Numbered from the stretch's first letter, positions 34,893 to 43,381 are shown. The stretch is DNA of 64,000 bases from Paeniglutamicibacter psychrophenolicus (GCF_017876575.1 NZ_JAGIOE010000001.1:2790001-2854000), one strand, 5' to 3'. Notes: generated by a model from the letters alone, not told the origin. Numbers and translations: made by a program.

Positions 34893-36671
34893 ATGGATCC
34901 CATGGACGCACCGGCCGGCATCATCGACACGGCCCTCGCCGCACTCGGCGGGGCCCTGGGGGCGGGCACCGGAGACGATTCCGGGCCCGGCACCCCCGTC
35001 GATCCGCTGCGCATGCTCGGCATCGTGGACCTTCTCGCCCGCCGCCTGCTGGGGGAGGCCGCCGCCTCCGCAGCCGGAGCCCCGGTCCGGGCCGCGGCCC
35101 TGGCACGACTGGCCGAAGGGCTCTTCCGCACCGGGTCCTACGGGCAGGTGTTGGCCGCCGGCGCCTGCGAAGCCGCCGAGGTCCATACCCTCACGGAGGC
35201 GCCCCTGGCCGAAACCAATCGCGTGCTCGAAGACCCGCTCGGCTTCGCCGCCGGAACCTCCAGGCTGCCGGAAGACGCGGTGACCGGCCCCGATCGCAAG
35301 CCCCTGCACCGCGACACCGCAGAGTTCCTCAAGAACCAGCTGCACCTGAGCTACTTCCAGGCCGCCCACCGCGTCTGCACCCATGCCCGCCTCATGGAGC
35401 ACCCCGGCCCGGACGGCACCACGTTGCCGCCGGCCTTCCCGCACCTTGGCCGGGAGCTTCTCGGCGGCTCCTCGGATCCGAAGGCCCTGGCCAACGCCGC
35501 GGCGAAGTTGGCCGCGCTTGAACCGACCCTTGAGGTGCAACCGGACCCGGAGGCGGCCCGCGCCGCGCTGGAGGAACGAGTTGCCCGCACCCTGCACACC
35601 GCCGACGAGACAGCCGTCGGCAAGTTCCTCAAGCAGGCGGCCATCGACCTTGGACACACCAGCATTCAACGGCAGGAGGCCGCAAGGGCCCGGTTCGAGG
35701 GGTTGCGCTACCGTGGCCTCCGACCCGCCGGGCACCTCTGGGAGCTGACCACCGACGCGGAGGGCCACGAATTCCTCTGCACGCTGGCCGACGACCTGAA
35801 CAATCCGCGCACCGCCTCCGGCACCCCCATCTCCCCTGAGCCCGCCTCCCAACCCGCGCTCTTCGGCGAGGCTGGACTCCCCGGCACCTCCGGCACCGCC
35901 GAGGCCACCGAACGCGTCGAGGACGCCCCGCCGATTCCCGACTGGGCCGCCAACCCCGACACCCCCGCCGGGCAGCGCCCGCGTGCAGGATTCAACGACG
36001 TCGGCAAGCCCCTGCCCTGCGCCAACCCCTACGGGCTTCCCGACAACGACCATTACCCCGGCGAGAGCCGCAACGAGGCCAATGCCAGGCGCCGAGCCCA
36101 ACGCCTCTCCACAGCCCTATTTGAGGCCCTGCGCGCCTGGATGGATCCCGCCTCCGCGGACCCCGGGATGCCGTTGAACTCCCGCATCGAGCTTTTGGTC
36201 ATGATCGACTACGCCGCGCTCACCGGAGCCCTGGAAACCGCCGGGTTCACCAGCCACGGCCAATACATCTCCGCCGCCACGGCCCGCCGCATGGCCTGCA
36301 ACGCGGGGATCACCCCGGTGGTCGTGGGCGGGGAAAGCCAGCCCCTGGATCTGGGCCGGCGCAAGCGCTTTTTCACCAAGGGCCAGAAACGCGCCATCGC
36401 CGCCCGAGACCGCGGCTGTGCGAACCCGGGCTGCTCCATGCCGGTTCACCGCACCGAGGTTCACCACATCAAGGCGTTTTCCGAGGGCGGAAAGACCAAC
36501 GTATCCAATGGGCTGCTCTTATGCATTCGCTGTCACACCGCCTTCCACGCGGGACACTTCGGCATCCGGGTCGTGGACGGGATTCCGCACGTCGTGCTGC
36601 CCAAGTCCCGCGACCCACTCCAAAGACCCAGGCGGAACTGGGTCTTCCACCCCGAAGCCGCAGCCGCCTGA
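34893..36671 (+). CDS. DUF222 / HNH endonuclease domain protein
   Basis: This 592-residue protein of the DUF222-HNH group (the 13E12-repeat relatives of mycobacteria) is often present in many copies in Micrococcaceae. DUF222 spans roughly residues 15-330. A Pro/Ala-rich linker follows, then the HNH nuclease motif near residues 508-551 with CANPGCSMPVHRTEVHHI and NGLLLCIRCHTAFH, keeping both CxxC pairs and the HH. The start at 34893 has GGGAG 5 nt upstream. It interrupts the otherwise conserved Nif3/zinc-ribbon pair, so it may have arrived as a mobile unit. Its biological role is unknown. Confidence 0.88.
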   Translation: MDPMDAPAGIIDTALAALGGALGAGTGDDSGPGTPVDPLRMLGIVDLLARRLLGEAAASAAGAPVRAAALARLAEGLFRTGSYGQVLAAGACEAAEVHTLTEAPLAETNRVLEDPLGFAAGTSRLPEDAVTGPDRKPLHRDTAEFLKNQLHLSYFQAAHRVCTHARLMEHPGPDGTTLPPAFPHLGRELLGGSSDPKALANAAAKLAALEPTLEVQPDPEAARAALEERVARTLHTADETAVGKFLKQAAIDLGHTSIQRQEAARARFEGLRYRGLRPAGHLWELTTDAEGHEFLCTLADDLNNPRTASGTPISPEPASQPALFGEAGLPGTSGTAEATERVEDAPPIPDWAANPDTPAGQRPRAGFNDVGKPLPCANPYGLPDNDHYPGESRNEANARRRAQRLSTALFEALRAWMDPASADPGMPLNSRIELLVMIDYAALTGALETAGFTSHGQYISAATARRMACNAGITPVVVGGESQPLDLGRRKRFFTKGQKRAIAARDRGCANPGCSMPVHRTEVHHIKAFSEGGKTNVSNGLLLCIRCHTAFHAGHFGIRVVDGIPHVVLPKSRDPLQRPRRNWVFHPEAAAA

Positions 36672-36814
36672 AACCCGACTCCCGCCAAAGCGACGGCCCT
36701 CCCGCATTGCCGTGCCACCGGCCCTCAGCACCTGCCCCGGGCCATCCCGGCCGGGCCGCGCGCGCCATCGGCAGACTTCGGCGGGTCACAATCACCACGA
36801 CGTTCCCGGACTGA

Positions 36815-36846
36815 CTAGGGTTGTGCCTAGGCGATCACTGATCGCC
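36815..36846 (+). promoter_or_regulatory. Promoter and dyad upstream of the zinc-ribbon-like gene
   Basis: TAGGGT (36815-36820) can serve as -10. Right at the expected start site lies the dyad GGCGATCA-C-TGATCGCC (36830-36846). It could be an operator or a 5' hairpin of the mRNA, 49 nt before the start codon. Confidence 0.45.
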
Positions 36847-36895
36847 AAGGCTCACCAGGAACGGCAGCGCCACGGCGCGCACAGCGGAGGACACC

Positions 36896-37636
36896 ATGGC
36901 AAAGGCAGCACCGGCGGAACAGCTTCGACTCTTGGACGTGGCGGCACTCGATTCGCAGGCCACCAAGCTCAATCGCCAAATCGCCGAGGCCACCGCCGAC
37001 GCACAACTCGCTGCGGCACAGGCTTCCCTCGAGGAGGCCCGCGCAGGGCAGGCCGAGGTGCAGCTCGAGGTCGATGCCGCGGCCGCGGCACTGAAGGAAT
37101 CCGAGCTGGCCGTCGAGAAGGTCGTGTCCCACATCGGCAAGGACCAGAAGCGCATCGATGCCGGAGCCGGCACGCACCAGGACCTGATGGCGCTGTCCCA
37201 CGAAATCGACTCGCTTACCGTCCGCCGCAACGACCTTGAAGACACCGAGCTTGAGCTGATGTCCGCCCTTGAGGACGTCCAGGAGCGGGCCGCCGGCGCG
37301 CAGGCCCTCACCGCCACCCGGACCGGCGAGCACGCGGAGCACCTGGCCCGCCGAGATGCCGCCGTTGCCGCGCTGCAGGACCAGCTTGCCGAATCCCGGA
37401 CGGCCCGTTCCACGCTGGTGGCCACCTTCGATGAAGCACTCATCACCATCTACGAGCGGCTGCGCACCCGCAACGGCATCGGTGCGGCCCGCCTCTTCCA
37501 CGGAACTTCCGAGGCCAGCGGCATCGCGTTGTCAGCGGGCGACCTGGGCGAAATCAAGGCGGCACCTGCCGACGAATTGGTCTTCTGCCCCGACACCGGC
37601 GCCATCCTGGTGCGCAGCGACGAATGGGGAGCGTAG
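36896..37636 (+). CDS. Coiled-coil protein of the C4 zinc-ribbon (CT398) family, ribbon degenerate
   Basis: This 246-residue protein is mostly long helical coiled coil (about residues 5-190, many Ala/Glu/Gln heptads). It ends in the C-terminal domain that family members use to bind zinc through four cysteines. Here the region reads SGIALSAGDLGEIKAAPADELVFCPDTGAILVR in overall pattern, and just one cysteine remains, so zinc binding is probably lost. Its relative Rv2229c lies beside Nif3 in M. tuberculosis. Function is unknown; related coiled-coil proteins bind flagellar or secretion factors in other bacteria. Confidence 0.82.
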   Translation: MAKAAPAEQLRLLDVAALDSQATKLNRQIAEATADAQLAAAQASLEEARAGQAEVQLEVDAAAAALKESELAVEKVVSHIGKDQKRIDAGAGTHQDLMALSHEIDSLTVRRNDLEDTELELMSALEDVQERAAGAQALTATRTGEHAEHLARRDAAVAALQDQLAESRTARSTLVATFDEALITIYERLRTRNGIGAARLFHGTSEASGIALSAGDLGEIKAAPADELVFCPDTGAILVRSDEWGA

Positions 37637-37662
37637 GCCCCCACACGGCCCGGGACTCGGTG

Positions 37663-38100
37663 ATGGCGCCCCGTTCCGGTCGACTGCACCACACGGAGAT
37701 CTGGGTCCGCGACCTGGCAGCGTCCCGGGCCACGCTCGGCTGGCTGTTCCAGGAACTTGGCTACACGCCGGGGGATTCGTGGAAGGACGGAACCAGCTAC
37801 GTCGGGGCGCATGACTACATCGTGCTGGAATCGGGTCCCGATGTGCTCGAAGAACCACATCGACGGAAGGTACCGGGCGTCAACCACTTGGCCTTCGCCA
37901 CCGGATCGCGCAGCAGGGTCGACGAGCTCACTTCGCAGGCGCTGTCCCGCGGCTTCGCGCTGCTCTTTGCCCAGGCCCACCCGCATGCCGGTGGGCCGGC
38001 GCACTATGCGTCCTATCTGGAGGATCCGGCCGGGTTTGAGATCGAGCTGGTTGCCGATGCACCGGGCGCCGATGGCACGGGGTCCGACCCCGCAAGCTAG
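37663..38100 (+). CDS. VOC/glyoxalase-fold protein
   Basis: This is a 145-residue vicinal-oxygen-chelate protein. The first half starts RLHHTEIWVRDLAASRATLGW and the second has PGVNHLAFATGSRSRVDEL and YLEDPAGFEIELV, giving His, His and Glu at the usual metal positions. It may be an isomerase, dioxygenase or resistance-like protein; the exact reaction cannot be told. An ATG at 37624 would overlap the upstream gene by 13 nt and give 158 residues. I prefer the ATG at 37663 next to the conserved fold. Its TAG overlaps the convergent yaaA stop. Confidence 0.8.
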   Translation: MAPRSGRLHHTEIWVRDLAASRATLGWLFQELGYTPGDSWKDGTSYVGAHDYIVLESGPDVLEEPHRRKVPGVNHLAFATGSRSRVDELTSQALSRGFALLFAQAHPHAGGPAHYASYLEDPAGFEIELVADAPGADGTGSDPAS

Positions 38101-38885
38101 TTTCCGACGGCCCTGAAGGCGTGGTCCTCGGGCAGGATGATGTTCAACTGGTGCGCCTTTCGTGCGGTGCCGGGCACCAGCTCCGCCTCCCAGCGTTCGC
38201 GGGCGGCGGCCAGCAGTTCCTCCGGGGTGGTCACTGCGGTGCCACGGGTCAGCAAGTGCGAGGCCAACTCCCCGCGGGTGTGCTTGGCAAAGTGGGACAC
38301 GACCTTGCGCACCCCGCCGCGCAGCTGGAACACCGAGACGCTGACGGTGTTGGCCGCAGGTGGAACCCACGCAGCGGCATAGGTGCTGGAGCGGCAATCA
38401 ACCACCAGCGAATCGCCGGCCCGTTCCTGGAGCACCGGCGCCAGCTTCGGCTTCCACCAGCTGGCCAGCTTTCCGATCCCGGGCAGTTTCACGGACATCG
38501 AGAGCCGGTAGGCAGGAATCCGGTCGGCAAATCCAACGGCTCCCCAGAGCGCGGAAATCACCAGGATGCTGGAATCCGCACGTGCCCGGGCCGCGGCATC
38601 GAGCCGCTCGTAGCCCAGCGCTTCGAAGAGCACACCGGTGTATACAGTGTGGGCGGCGGCCGCCGGCTCTGTATGCAATTCGATGTTGCGTGTCACCTCG
38701 GAGACCAACGACTTGCCCACGCCGAGCACCGCGAGGGCGTCTTCGGCACCCGACACCTCTGCCAGGGCGTCTAACAGCTCATGGCGGTGCGGGTTCAGTT
38801 CGGGGAACTGAAGCTCGTCGGGGTTGAACGGGGAGCCGTTCGAGGCAGGTTGTTTGCCCTCGGAGGGCGGAAGCAGAATCAGCAC
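38097..38885 (-). CDS. yaaA: Peroxide stress protein YaaA
   Basis: This 262-residue member of the YaaA/DUF328 family limits intracellular free iron and DNA damage under peroxide stress in E. coli. The N-terminus MLILLPPSEGK and the late VVSHFAKHTRGELASHLL segment are diagnostic. RLSMSVKLPG lies mid-protein. It is convergent with the VOC gene and the stop codons share the palindrome CTAG (38097-38100). The next feature on the right is rnpB. Confidence 0.92.
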   Translation of the reverse strand: MLILLPPSEGKQPASNGSPFNPDELQFPELNPHRHELLDALAEVSGAEDALAVLGVGKSLVSEVTRNIELHTEPAAAAHTVYTGVLFEALGYERLDAAARARADSSILVISALWGAVGFADRIPAYRLSMSVKLPGIGKLASWWKPKLAPVLQERAGDSLVVDCRSSTYAAAWVPPAANTVSVSVFQLRGGVRKVVSHFAKHTRGELASHLLTRGTAVTTPEELLAAARERWEAELVPGTARKAHQLNIILPEDHAFRAVGN

Positions 38886-38993
38886 CGATCCAGACTAGTC
38901 TTCCCGTGGCCTTTTCCCTGATTCCGCTACGCCGCCAACCAGGCGACGGGGTTTCACCGCCTGCCGGGTGTCAAGCCGCAACCCAAAAGCGAC

Positions 38994-38999
38994 TAGACT
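38994..38999 (+). promoter_or_regulatory. rnpB -10 element
   Basis: TAGACT lies 7 nt upstream of the RNase P RNA 5' end inferred from helix P1 at 39007, exactly where a -10 hexamer should be. No clear -35 is present. Confidence 0.65.
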
Positions 39000-39006
39000 T
39001 GTTTGC

Positions 39007-39376
39007 TGGACGGGATGACCAGACGATCGCGTGCCACGCAAGTGGCCCGAGGAACGTCCGGGCTCCACAGAACAGGGTGGTGGGTAACGCCCACTCGGGG
39101 TAACCCGCAGGCTAGTGCCACAGAGAATAGACCGCCCGCATTCGTGCGGGTAAGGGTGAAACGGTGGTGTAAGAGACCACCAGCATTCCAGGTGACTGGA
39201 GTGGCTTGGTAAACCCCACTCGGAGCAAGGTCAGACAGACTGCTGGGTTGTTCGCTCAATGCAGTCGGGTGGACCGCTTGAGGGTGTCGGCAACGGCACT
39301 CCTAGATAGATGATCGTCACCGCGATTCGGGTAACCGACCGCGGCACAAAACCCGGCGTACGCGTCATCCCGTCCA
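39007..39376 (+). ncRNA. rnpB: RNase P RNA, bacterial type A
   Basis: This is the catalytic RNA of the tRNA 5'-processing enzyme. Helix P1 forms from TGGACGGGATGAC (39007-39019) and GTCATCCCGTCCA (39364-39376). Universal blocks are present: GAGGAACGTCCGGGCTCCAC (CR-I), CACAGAGAATAGACCGCC-like, GGTAAGGGTGAAACGGTG, GTAAGAGACCACC and GGAGCAAGGTCAGACAGA. Near the 3' end AAAACCCGGCGTAC matches the conserved CR-V region. The length of about 370 nt fits type A. A terminator follows directly. Confidence 0.95.
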
Positions 39377-39382
39377 TTCAAT

Positions 39383-39423
39383 GCCGCCGCATCCCTTGCA
39401 ACCAAGGGGATGCAGCGGCTTTT
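39383..39423 (+). terminator. Rho-independent terminator of rnpB
   Basis: The stem pairs 39383-39398 with 39403-39419 (16 bp with one bulged A, loop CAAC). TTTT follows at 39420-39423. Confidence 0.92.
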
Positions 39424-39631
39424 GCGTGAGCCCGGCATGATGCCGAAATGCCTGAGGAAACTCGGCGTGTCACTGCCCGACCGCTACAGAAGCGCTACGG
39501 CTTCTGCTCCCGTCGGCTTGTAAGAGCCACATCAATGCCACCCGGCGCGCCGAACCTCCGTGAAACCTACACCGGCGTACCTCCCCGCACAGGCAGAAAC
39601 GCGATCTGGTCCAGGGTCTGCCCGTGCCGGG

Positions 39632-39660
39632 TTGAGCAGCGGGGATGCCTTGGCTACAAT
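39632..39660 (+). promoter_or_regulatory. Sigma-70-type promoter
   Basis: TTGAGC (39632-39637), a 17-bp spacer and TACAAT (39655-39660) form one of the best promoters in the window, 40 bp upstream of the small gene at 39700. I see no gene in the 208 bp between the rnpB terminator and this promoter. Confidence 0.75.
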
Positions 39661-39699
39661 TTTGCCTGCAGATTTCGACACGTACGAAAGGACGCCGCC

Positions 39700-39912
39700 G
39701 TGCACCAGCTGGACTTGATCCGTGCCGCCGCCGAGGACGTGGCCTCCGCCCGGATTCTCCTGAACGAACGAATCGAGGCTCTCGAGGCCATCATGGCCGC
39801 CGCCCTGGACCATGGAATCTCCGCTGCCCGGGCTTCGGAAGCCGCGCGGGCCGCCCGGCTGGCCGGTTCGGAAGAATCACCGGTGACGCCCCGGAAGCTG
39901 CAAGTCGCCTGA
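39700..39912 (+). CDS. Small helical protein, 70 residues
   Basis: The GTG at 39700 has AAAGGA 9 nt upstream and a strong promoter before it. The product (VHQLDLIRAAAEDVASARILL...) is Ala/Glu-rich and entirely helical, with ALDHGISAARASEAARAARLAG resembling a small helix-turn-helix of the kind found in short actinobacterial DNA-binding proteins. No family is recognised with certainty. Promoter, ribosome site and codon use support it as a real gene. Confidence 0.65.
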   Translation: MHQLDLIRAAAEDVASARILLNERIEALEAIMAAALDHGISAARASEAARAARLAGSEESPVTPRKLQVA

Positions 39913-39977
39913 TCGGGCACCGGGCGGCGGCACGGGGATGTCCCGCCGCCCGGTTCGCCCGGCATTAGACTCAAGTC

Positions 39978-40295
39978 ATGGAGTGGCTTTTCTGGCTGAT
40001 TGCGATACCGGTGCTGTGCATCGGATTGCTCTGGGCCGCCTCGAAGTTCACGTTCCCCACCGACGGTGGAGGCAGCGGAGCCGGTGGCATCTTCGATGCC
40101 TTGAACAACTTCTACAAGCCCTCCGGCTCGGCCGCCCAGCAGGCCCTTGAGGAACAGAAGCGCCAGGTCCAGGAGTCCGCCCAGGGACAGGACCGCGACC
40201 CGCTGGCGGGCTTCCCGCACAGGCCTCCCACGCACCCGCACGAGGCCGCGGACGGTTCCGAAGACACCCCGGGGGAACCATGGACCCCGCGCTAG
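39978..40295 (+). CDS. Small single-pass membrane protein
   Basis: The product is 105 residues: one N-terminal transmembrane helix (about 3-22, WLFWLIAIPVLCIGLLWAA), then a Gly-rich turn and a hydrophilic tail rich in Gln, Glu and Pro. TAGACT (39966-39971) ends 6 nt before the ATG, so the mRNA is likely leaderless. It overlaps the next gene by 16 nt. Function unknown; the topology suggests a cytoplasmic tail anchored to the membrane. Confidence 0.7.
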   Translation: MEWLFWLIAIPVLCIGLLWAASKFTFPTDGGGSGAGGIFDALNNFYKPSGSAAQQALEEQKRQVQESAQGQDRDPLAGFPHRPPTHPHEAADGSEDTPGEPWTPR

Positions 40296-41299
40296 AACCC
40301 GCGCGGGAGCACCGGAGCGCCGAAGGTCCCACGCCAATCGATTTCGCCTGCGATGACGGCCAGGTACTGCACGGCCACGTGTTCGAACCAACGACGCCCC
40401 CGGCCGACCCCGCCGGCGGTGGACCCAAGGGCATCGTCGTGATTGCCGCGGCCACCGGCGTGCTCTCGCGCTACTACCGCCGCTACGCCGCCTTCCTTGC
40501 TGCGAACGGATTCATCGCGGTGACCTTCGACTACCGCGGCATCGGCACCTCCGCGCCTGCCACGCTGCGCGGTTTCCGGGCGCGCTGGCACGACTGGGGA
40601 ACCCGGGACATCGACGCGGCGCTGCGCTGGGCACGGACCGGCCACGAGGGACTCCCGCTGCTGCTCGTCGGCCACAGCTTCGGGGGATTCGGCGTGGGCC
40701 TGGCACCGGAATCCCGGCATCTCACCCGCATCCTGACCGTCGGGGCACAGCACGCCCATTGGCCCGACTACGCCAAGGGCCACCGCGCACGATTCCTCCT
40801 CCGATGGCACCTGTACATGCCGCTGGCCACGCTGGCGTGCGGATTCTTCCCGGGAAAGCGGCGGGGCTGGCTCGAGGACCTGCCCCGGGGCGTCGCCCTG
40901 GACTGGGCGCGCAGCCGCAAGGACTTCACGAGGAACGCACCAGCTGGCCAACGGGAACGGATGCGCGAAGCCCAGCGAGCGTTGCGCGCACCGATCCTTG
41001 CGGTGGCACCCACCGACGACCCCTATGCCACCGCGTCGGCCATGGCCCGCGCCCTGGCCTGCACCCCGCGGGCCCCGGCCGGCACGCACCACCTGGAACC
41101 GGGGGACTACGGGCGCGAGGGCATCGGGCACTTCGGGCTGTTTCACGACAGCCACGCGGACACGTTCTGGCGCCAGTCGCTGTCCTGGCTCGAGCACGGC
41201 ATCGACCCCTGGGCGCCAAACGGAAACCTGCCCGGCAGCGGGTCGTGGTTCCCGGCAGACAACGACGCGGGTGCTGCCCCGGCACCACGGCGGGTGTGA
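40280..41299 (+). CDS. Alpha/beta hydrolase
   Basis: This 339-residue serine hydrolase has the nucleophile elbow GHSFGGFG (Ser at about residue 133), an oxyanion region around IAAATGVLSRYYRRYA and a likely catalytic His in GIGHFGLFHD. It resembles the YheT/RutD-like dienelactone-type hydrolases called predicted alpha/beta hydrolases. The ATG at 40280 has GGGGGAACC just upstream and overlaps the small membrane protein gene, so the two are co-translated. Substrate unknown. Confidence 0.85.
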   Translation: MDPALEPAREHRSAEGPTPIDFACDDGQVLHGHVFEPTTPPADPAGGGPKGIVVIAAATGVLSRYYRRYAAFLAANGFIAVTFDYRGIGTSAPATLRGFRARWHDWGTRDIDAALRWARTGHEGLPLLLVGHSFGGFGVGLAPESRHLTRILTVGAQHAHWPDYAKGHRARFLLRWHLYMPLATLACGFFPGKRRGWLEDLPRGVALDWARSRKDFTRNAPAGQRERMREAQRALRAPILAVAPTDDPYATASAMARALACTPRAPAGTHHLEPGDYGREGIGHFGLFHDSHADTFWRQSLSWLEHGIDPWAPNGNLPGSGSWFPADNDAGAAPAPRRV

Positions 41300-41342
41300 G
41301 GGACTTCACCGGGACGTGCCGAAGATCGCCGCGCACACATAC

Positions 41343-41479
41343 TAGAATGGATGCTGGGCCATAGCGCTCCACGGGGGGAATGATCCTGCTACCCCCTCAA
41401 ACAACCGCTTCTGCAAAGGTGCTTTAGCGGTAACAACCGGCTTGAGGATCGCCAGCCGGCTGAATCGGAAGGATTTTCA
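41343..41479 (+). ncRNA. Structured 5' leader of gap
   Basis: TAGAAT (41343-41348) is a -10 candidate, giving a leader of about 125 nt. Three hairpins can be drawn: G-run 41373-41378 with C-run 41392-41396; CCGCT (41405-41409) with AGCGG (41426-41430); and CCGGC (41437-41441) with GCCGG (41455-41459). The last sits just before the GGAAGGA ribosome site. I could not match it to a known riboswitch. It may be a regulatory leader or simply a folded UTR. Confidence 0.4.
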
Positions 41480-42940
41480 GTGACCCAGCAGTCTGTCGAA
41501 GCCCTACAGGAATGGAGCGGGCGCGAAGAGCTCGCCGAGGCCATGATCCCGTTGATCGGGCGCCTGTACCGCAACAACAACGTGGTGACCTCCATCTATG
41601 GCCGCAAGCTGATCAACCAGTCGGTCATCAACATCCTCAAGGCACACCGCGTGGTTCGCCGTGTCGAGGGCGAAGAGCTCTCCATCGAGCAGACCATGCC
41701 GTTGCTGCAGGCCATTGACGCCCTGAACGTCGGCGCCGTCGCGGTCGACCTGGGCCGCCTGAACAAGAAGTTCGTGGAATCGGGTTCCGCAGACCTGAAC
41801 GCCTTCCTCATCGAAGAGCTGGGCGAGAAGGTCGGCAAGGCCGGCGCCACCGACGCCGAGCCGACCGACGTGGTGCTCTACGGCTTCGGCCGCATCGGCC
41901 GCCTGCTGGCCCGCATCCTCATCGAACGCGGCGGCTACGGCCTGCGCCTGCGAGCCATCGTGGTCCGCAAGGGCTCGGACGACGACCTGGTCAAGCGCGC
42001 CTCGCTGCTGCGCCGCGACTCGGTCCACGGCCCGTTTGACGGTTCGATCACCGTGGACGAGGAAAACAACACCATCCTCGCCAACGGCACGCTGATCCAG
42101 GTCATCTACTCGAACGACCCGGCCACCGTCGACTACACCTCCTACGGCATCGACAACGCCATCGTCGTTGACAACACCGGCCGCTGGCGCGACGAGGAAG
42201 GCCTGGGCCAGCACCTGGCCGCCAAGGGCGTCTCCCGCGTGCTGCTCACCGCACCGGGCAAGGGCAACCTGAAGAACATCGTCCACGGCATCAACCACAC
42301 CGACATCACCGCCGAGGACAAGATCGTCACCGCGGCATCCTGCACGACCAACGCCATCACCCCGGTGCTCAAGGCGCTGAACGACCGCTTCGGCGTCGTG
42401 CACGGCCACGTCGAGACGGTTCACTCGTTCACCAACGACCAGAACCTGATCGACAACTTCCACAAGGGCGAGCGCCGCGGACGTTCGGCAGTGCTGAACA
42501 TGGTCATCACCGAGACCGGTGCCGCCAAGGCGGTTGCCAAGGCACTTCCGGAGCTCGAGGGCAAGCTGACCGGCAACGCCATCCGCGTCCCCACCCCGGA
42601 TGTTTCCATGGCGATCCTGAACCTGAACCTGGAAATCGGGACCACCAAGGAAGAGCTGAACAGCTACCTGCGCGAGACCTCGCTGGGTGCCGAGCTGCAC
42701 AAGCAGATCGACTACATCGATTCGCCCGAGGTTGTCTCCACCGACTTCGTCGGCTCGCGCCGTGCCGGCATCGTTGACGGCCTGGCCACCATCGTCTCGG
42801 ACAAGAACGCCGTCGTCTACGTCTGGTACGACAACGAATTCGGCTACTCCTGCCAGGTGGTGCGCGTCATCGAAACCATGGCCGGCACCCACCCGGTCGC
42901 CGTGCCGGCGATCGCAGCGGTCCAGACCGCAAGCGTCTAG
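41480..42940 (+). CDS. gap: Glyceraldehyde-3-phosphate dehydrogenase, long form
   Basis: This 486-residue GAPDH has an about 125-residue N-terminal extension before the Rossmann start VVLYGFGRIGRLLARILI. The catalytic Cys288 is in AASCTTNAI, and the WYDNEFGYS motif is near the C-terminus. Long GAPDHs of this type (such as GapB/GapX of Corynebacterium) often serve gluconeogenesis and prefer NADP. The GTG at 41480 has GGAAGGA 6 nt upstream. It stands alone with its own leader and terminator. Confidence 0.93.
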   Translation: MTQQSVEALQEWSGREELAEAMIPLIGRLYRNNNVVTSIYGRKLINQSVINILKAHRVVRRVEGEELSIEQTMPLLQAIDALNVGAVAVDLGRLNKKFVESGSADLNAFLIEELGEKVGKAGATDAEPTDVVLYGFGRIGRLLARILIERGGYGLRLRAIVVRKGSDDDLVKRASLLRRDSVHGPFDGSITVDEENNTILANGTLIQVIYSNDPATVDYTSYGIDNAIVVDNTGRWRDEEGLGQHLAAKGVSRVLLTAPGKGNLKNIVHGINHTDITAEDKIVTAASCTTNAITPVLKALNDRFGVVHGHVETVHSFTNDQNLIDNFHKGERRGRSAVLNMVITETGAAKAVAKALPELEGKLTGNAIRVPTPDVSMAILNLNLEIGTTKEELNSYLRETSLGAELHKQIDYIDSPEVVSTDFVGSRRAGIVDGLATIVSDKNAVVYVWYDNEFGYSCQVVRVIETMAGTHPVAVPAIAAVQTASV

Positions 42941-42952
42941 CAGCACGTCCGC

Positions 42953-43002
42953 AAGGCGGGCCGCACCCTTCTTCGAAATCGAAGGCGGGTGCGGCCCGCC
43001 TT
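42953..43002 (+). terminator. Terminator of gap
   Basis: Perfect 16-bp arms (42953-42968 and 42987-43002) with an 18-nt loop lie 12 nt after the stop codon. Only TTC follows, so the stem alone must stop the polymerase. Confidence 0.8.
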
Positions 43003-43381
43003 CGGCGTTAACGCCCGTATCCGGGCATTCGCGTGGGTTGCGGGCCGGGTTGGGGCCATGCGGGCACCCCGGATTCACCAATACCGTCGACTCAGGATCC
43101 CGTGCCGGGAGACCCATGTGCTCCCGATGTGCCGGCCCGTGGGCCGTGTCGGGTTTTGCCCTGGCGCTGCTCGCCGGGATCCTGGGTCTGGGCAGTGGCG
43201 GCTGCACGGATGCGGCCGGGTCGAGCGGCTGCCTCCTGGCCGGCGAGCCGGGCACCTTGGGCGACGGATACGCCACCTCGTCCCAGGCGTTGAAGCGGGG
43301 CCCGGCCCCTGGCCCGAGGGGCGGGACAACGGGGGTCCTCACCCGGTCGTTCTTCGAGCCCCCATACCGAACGGGCGGGAT
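43003..43381. other. Intergenic region with a doubtful lipoprotein-like frame
   Basis: These 379 bp lie between the gap terminator and a convergent gene. An ATG at 43116 preceded by CGGGAG opens a frame starting MCSRCAGPWAVSGF, then a hydrophobic stretch ending GLGSGGCTDAAG, which is like a lipoprotein signal. However, that frame runs to 43652, antisense to the acyltransferase gene for 271 nt, and its later part is low-complexity. I do not annotate it as a gene. Confidence 0.3.

Noticed and set aside
39448-39699. 84 codons upstream of the GTG at 39700 that would extend the small helical protein to 154 residues
   Set aside because: The extension covers the promoter TTGAGC-N17-TACAAT and the region just after the rnpB terminator, and it looks non-coding.
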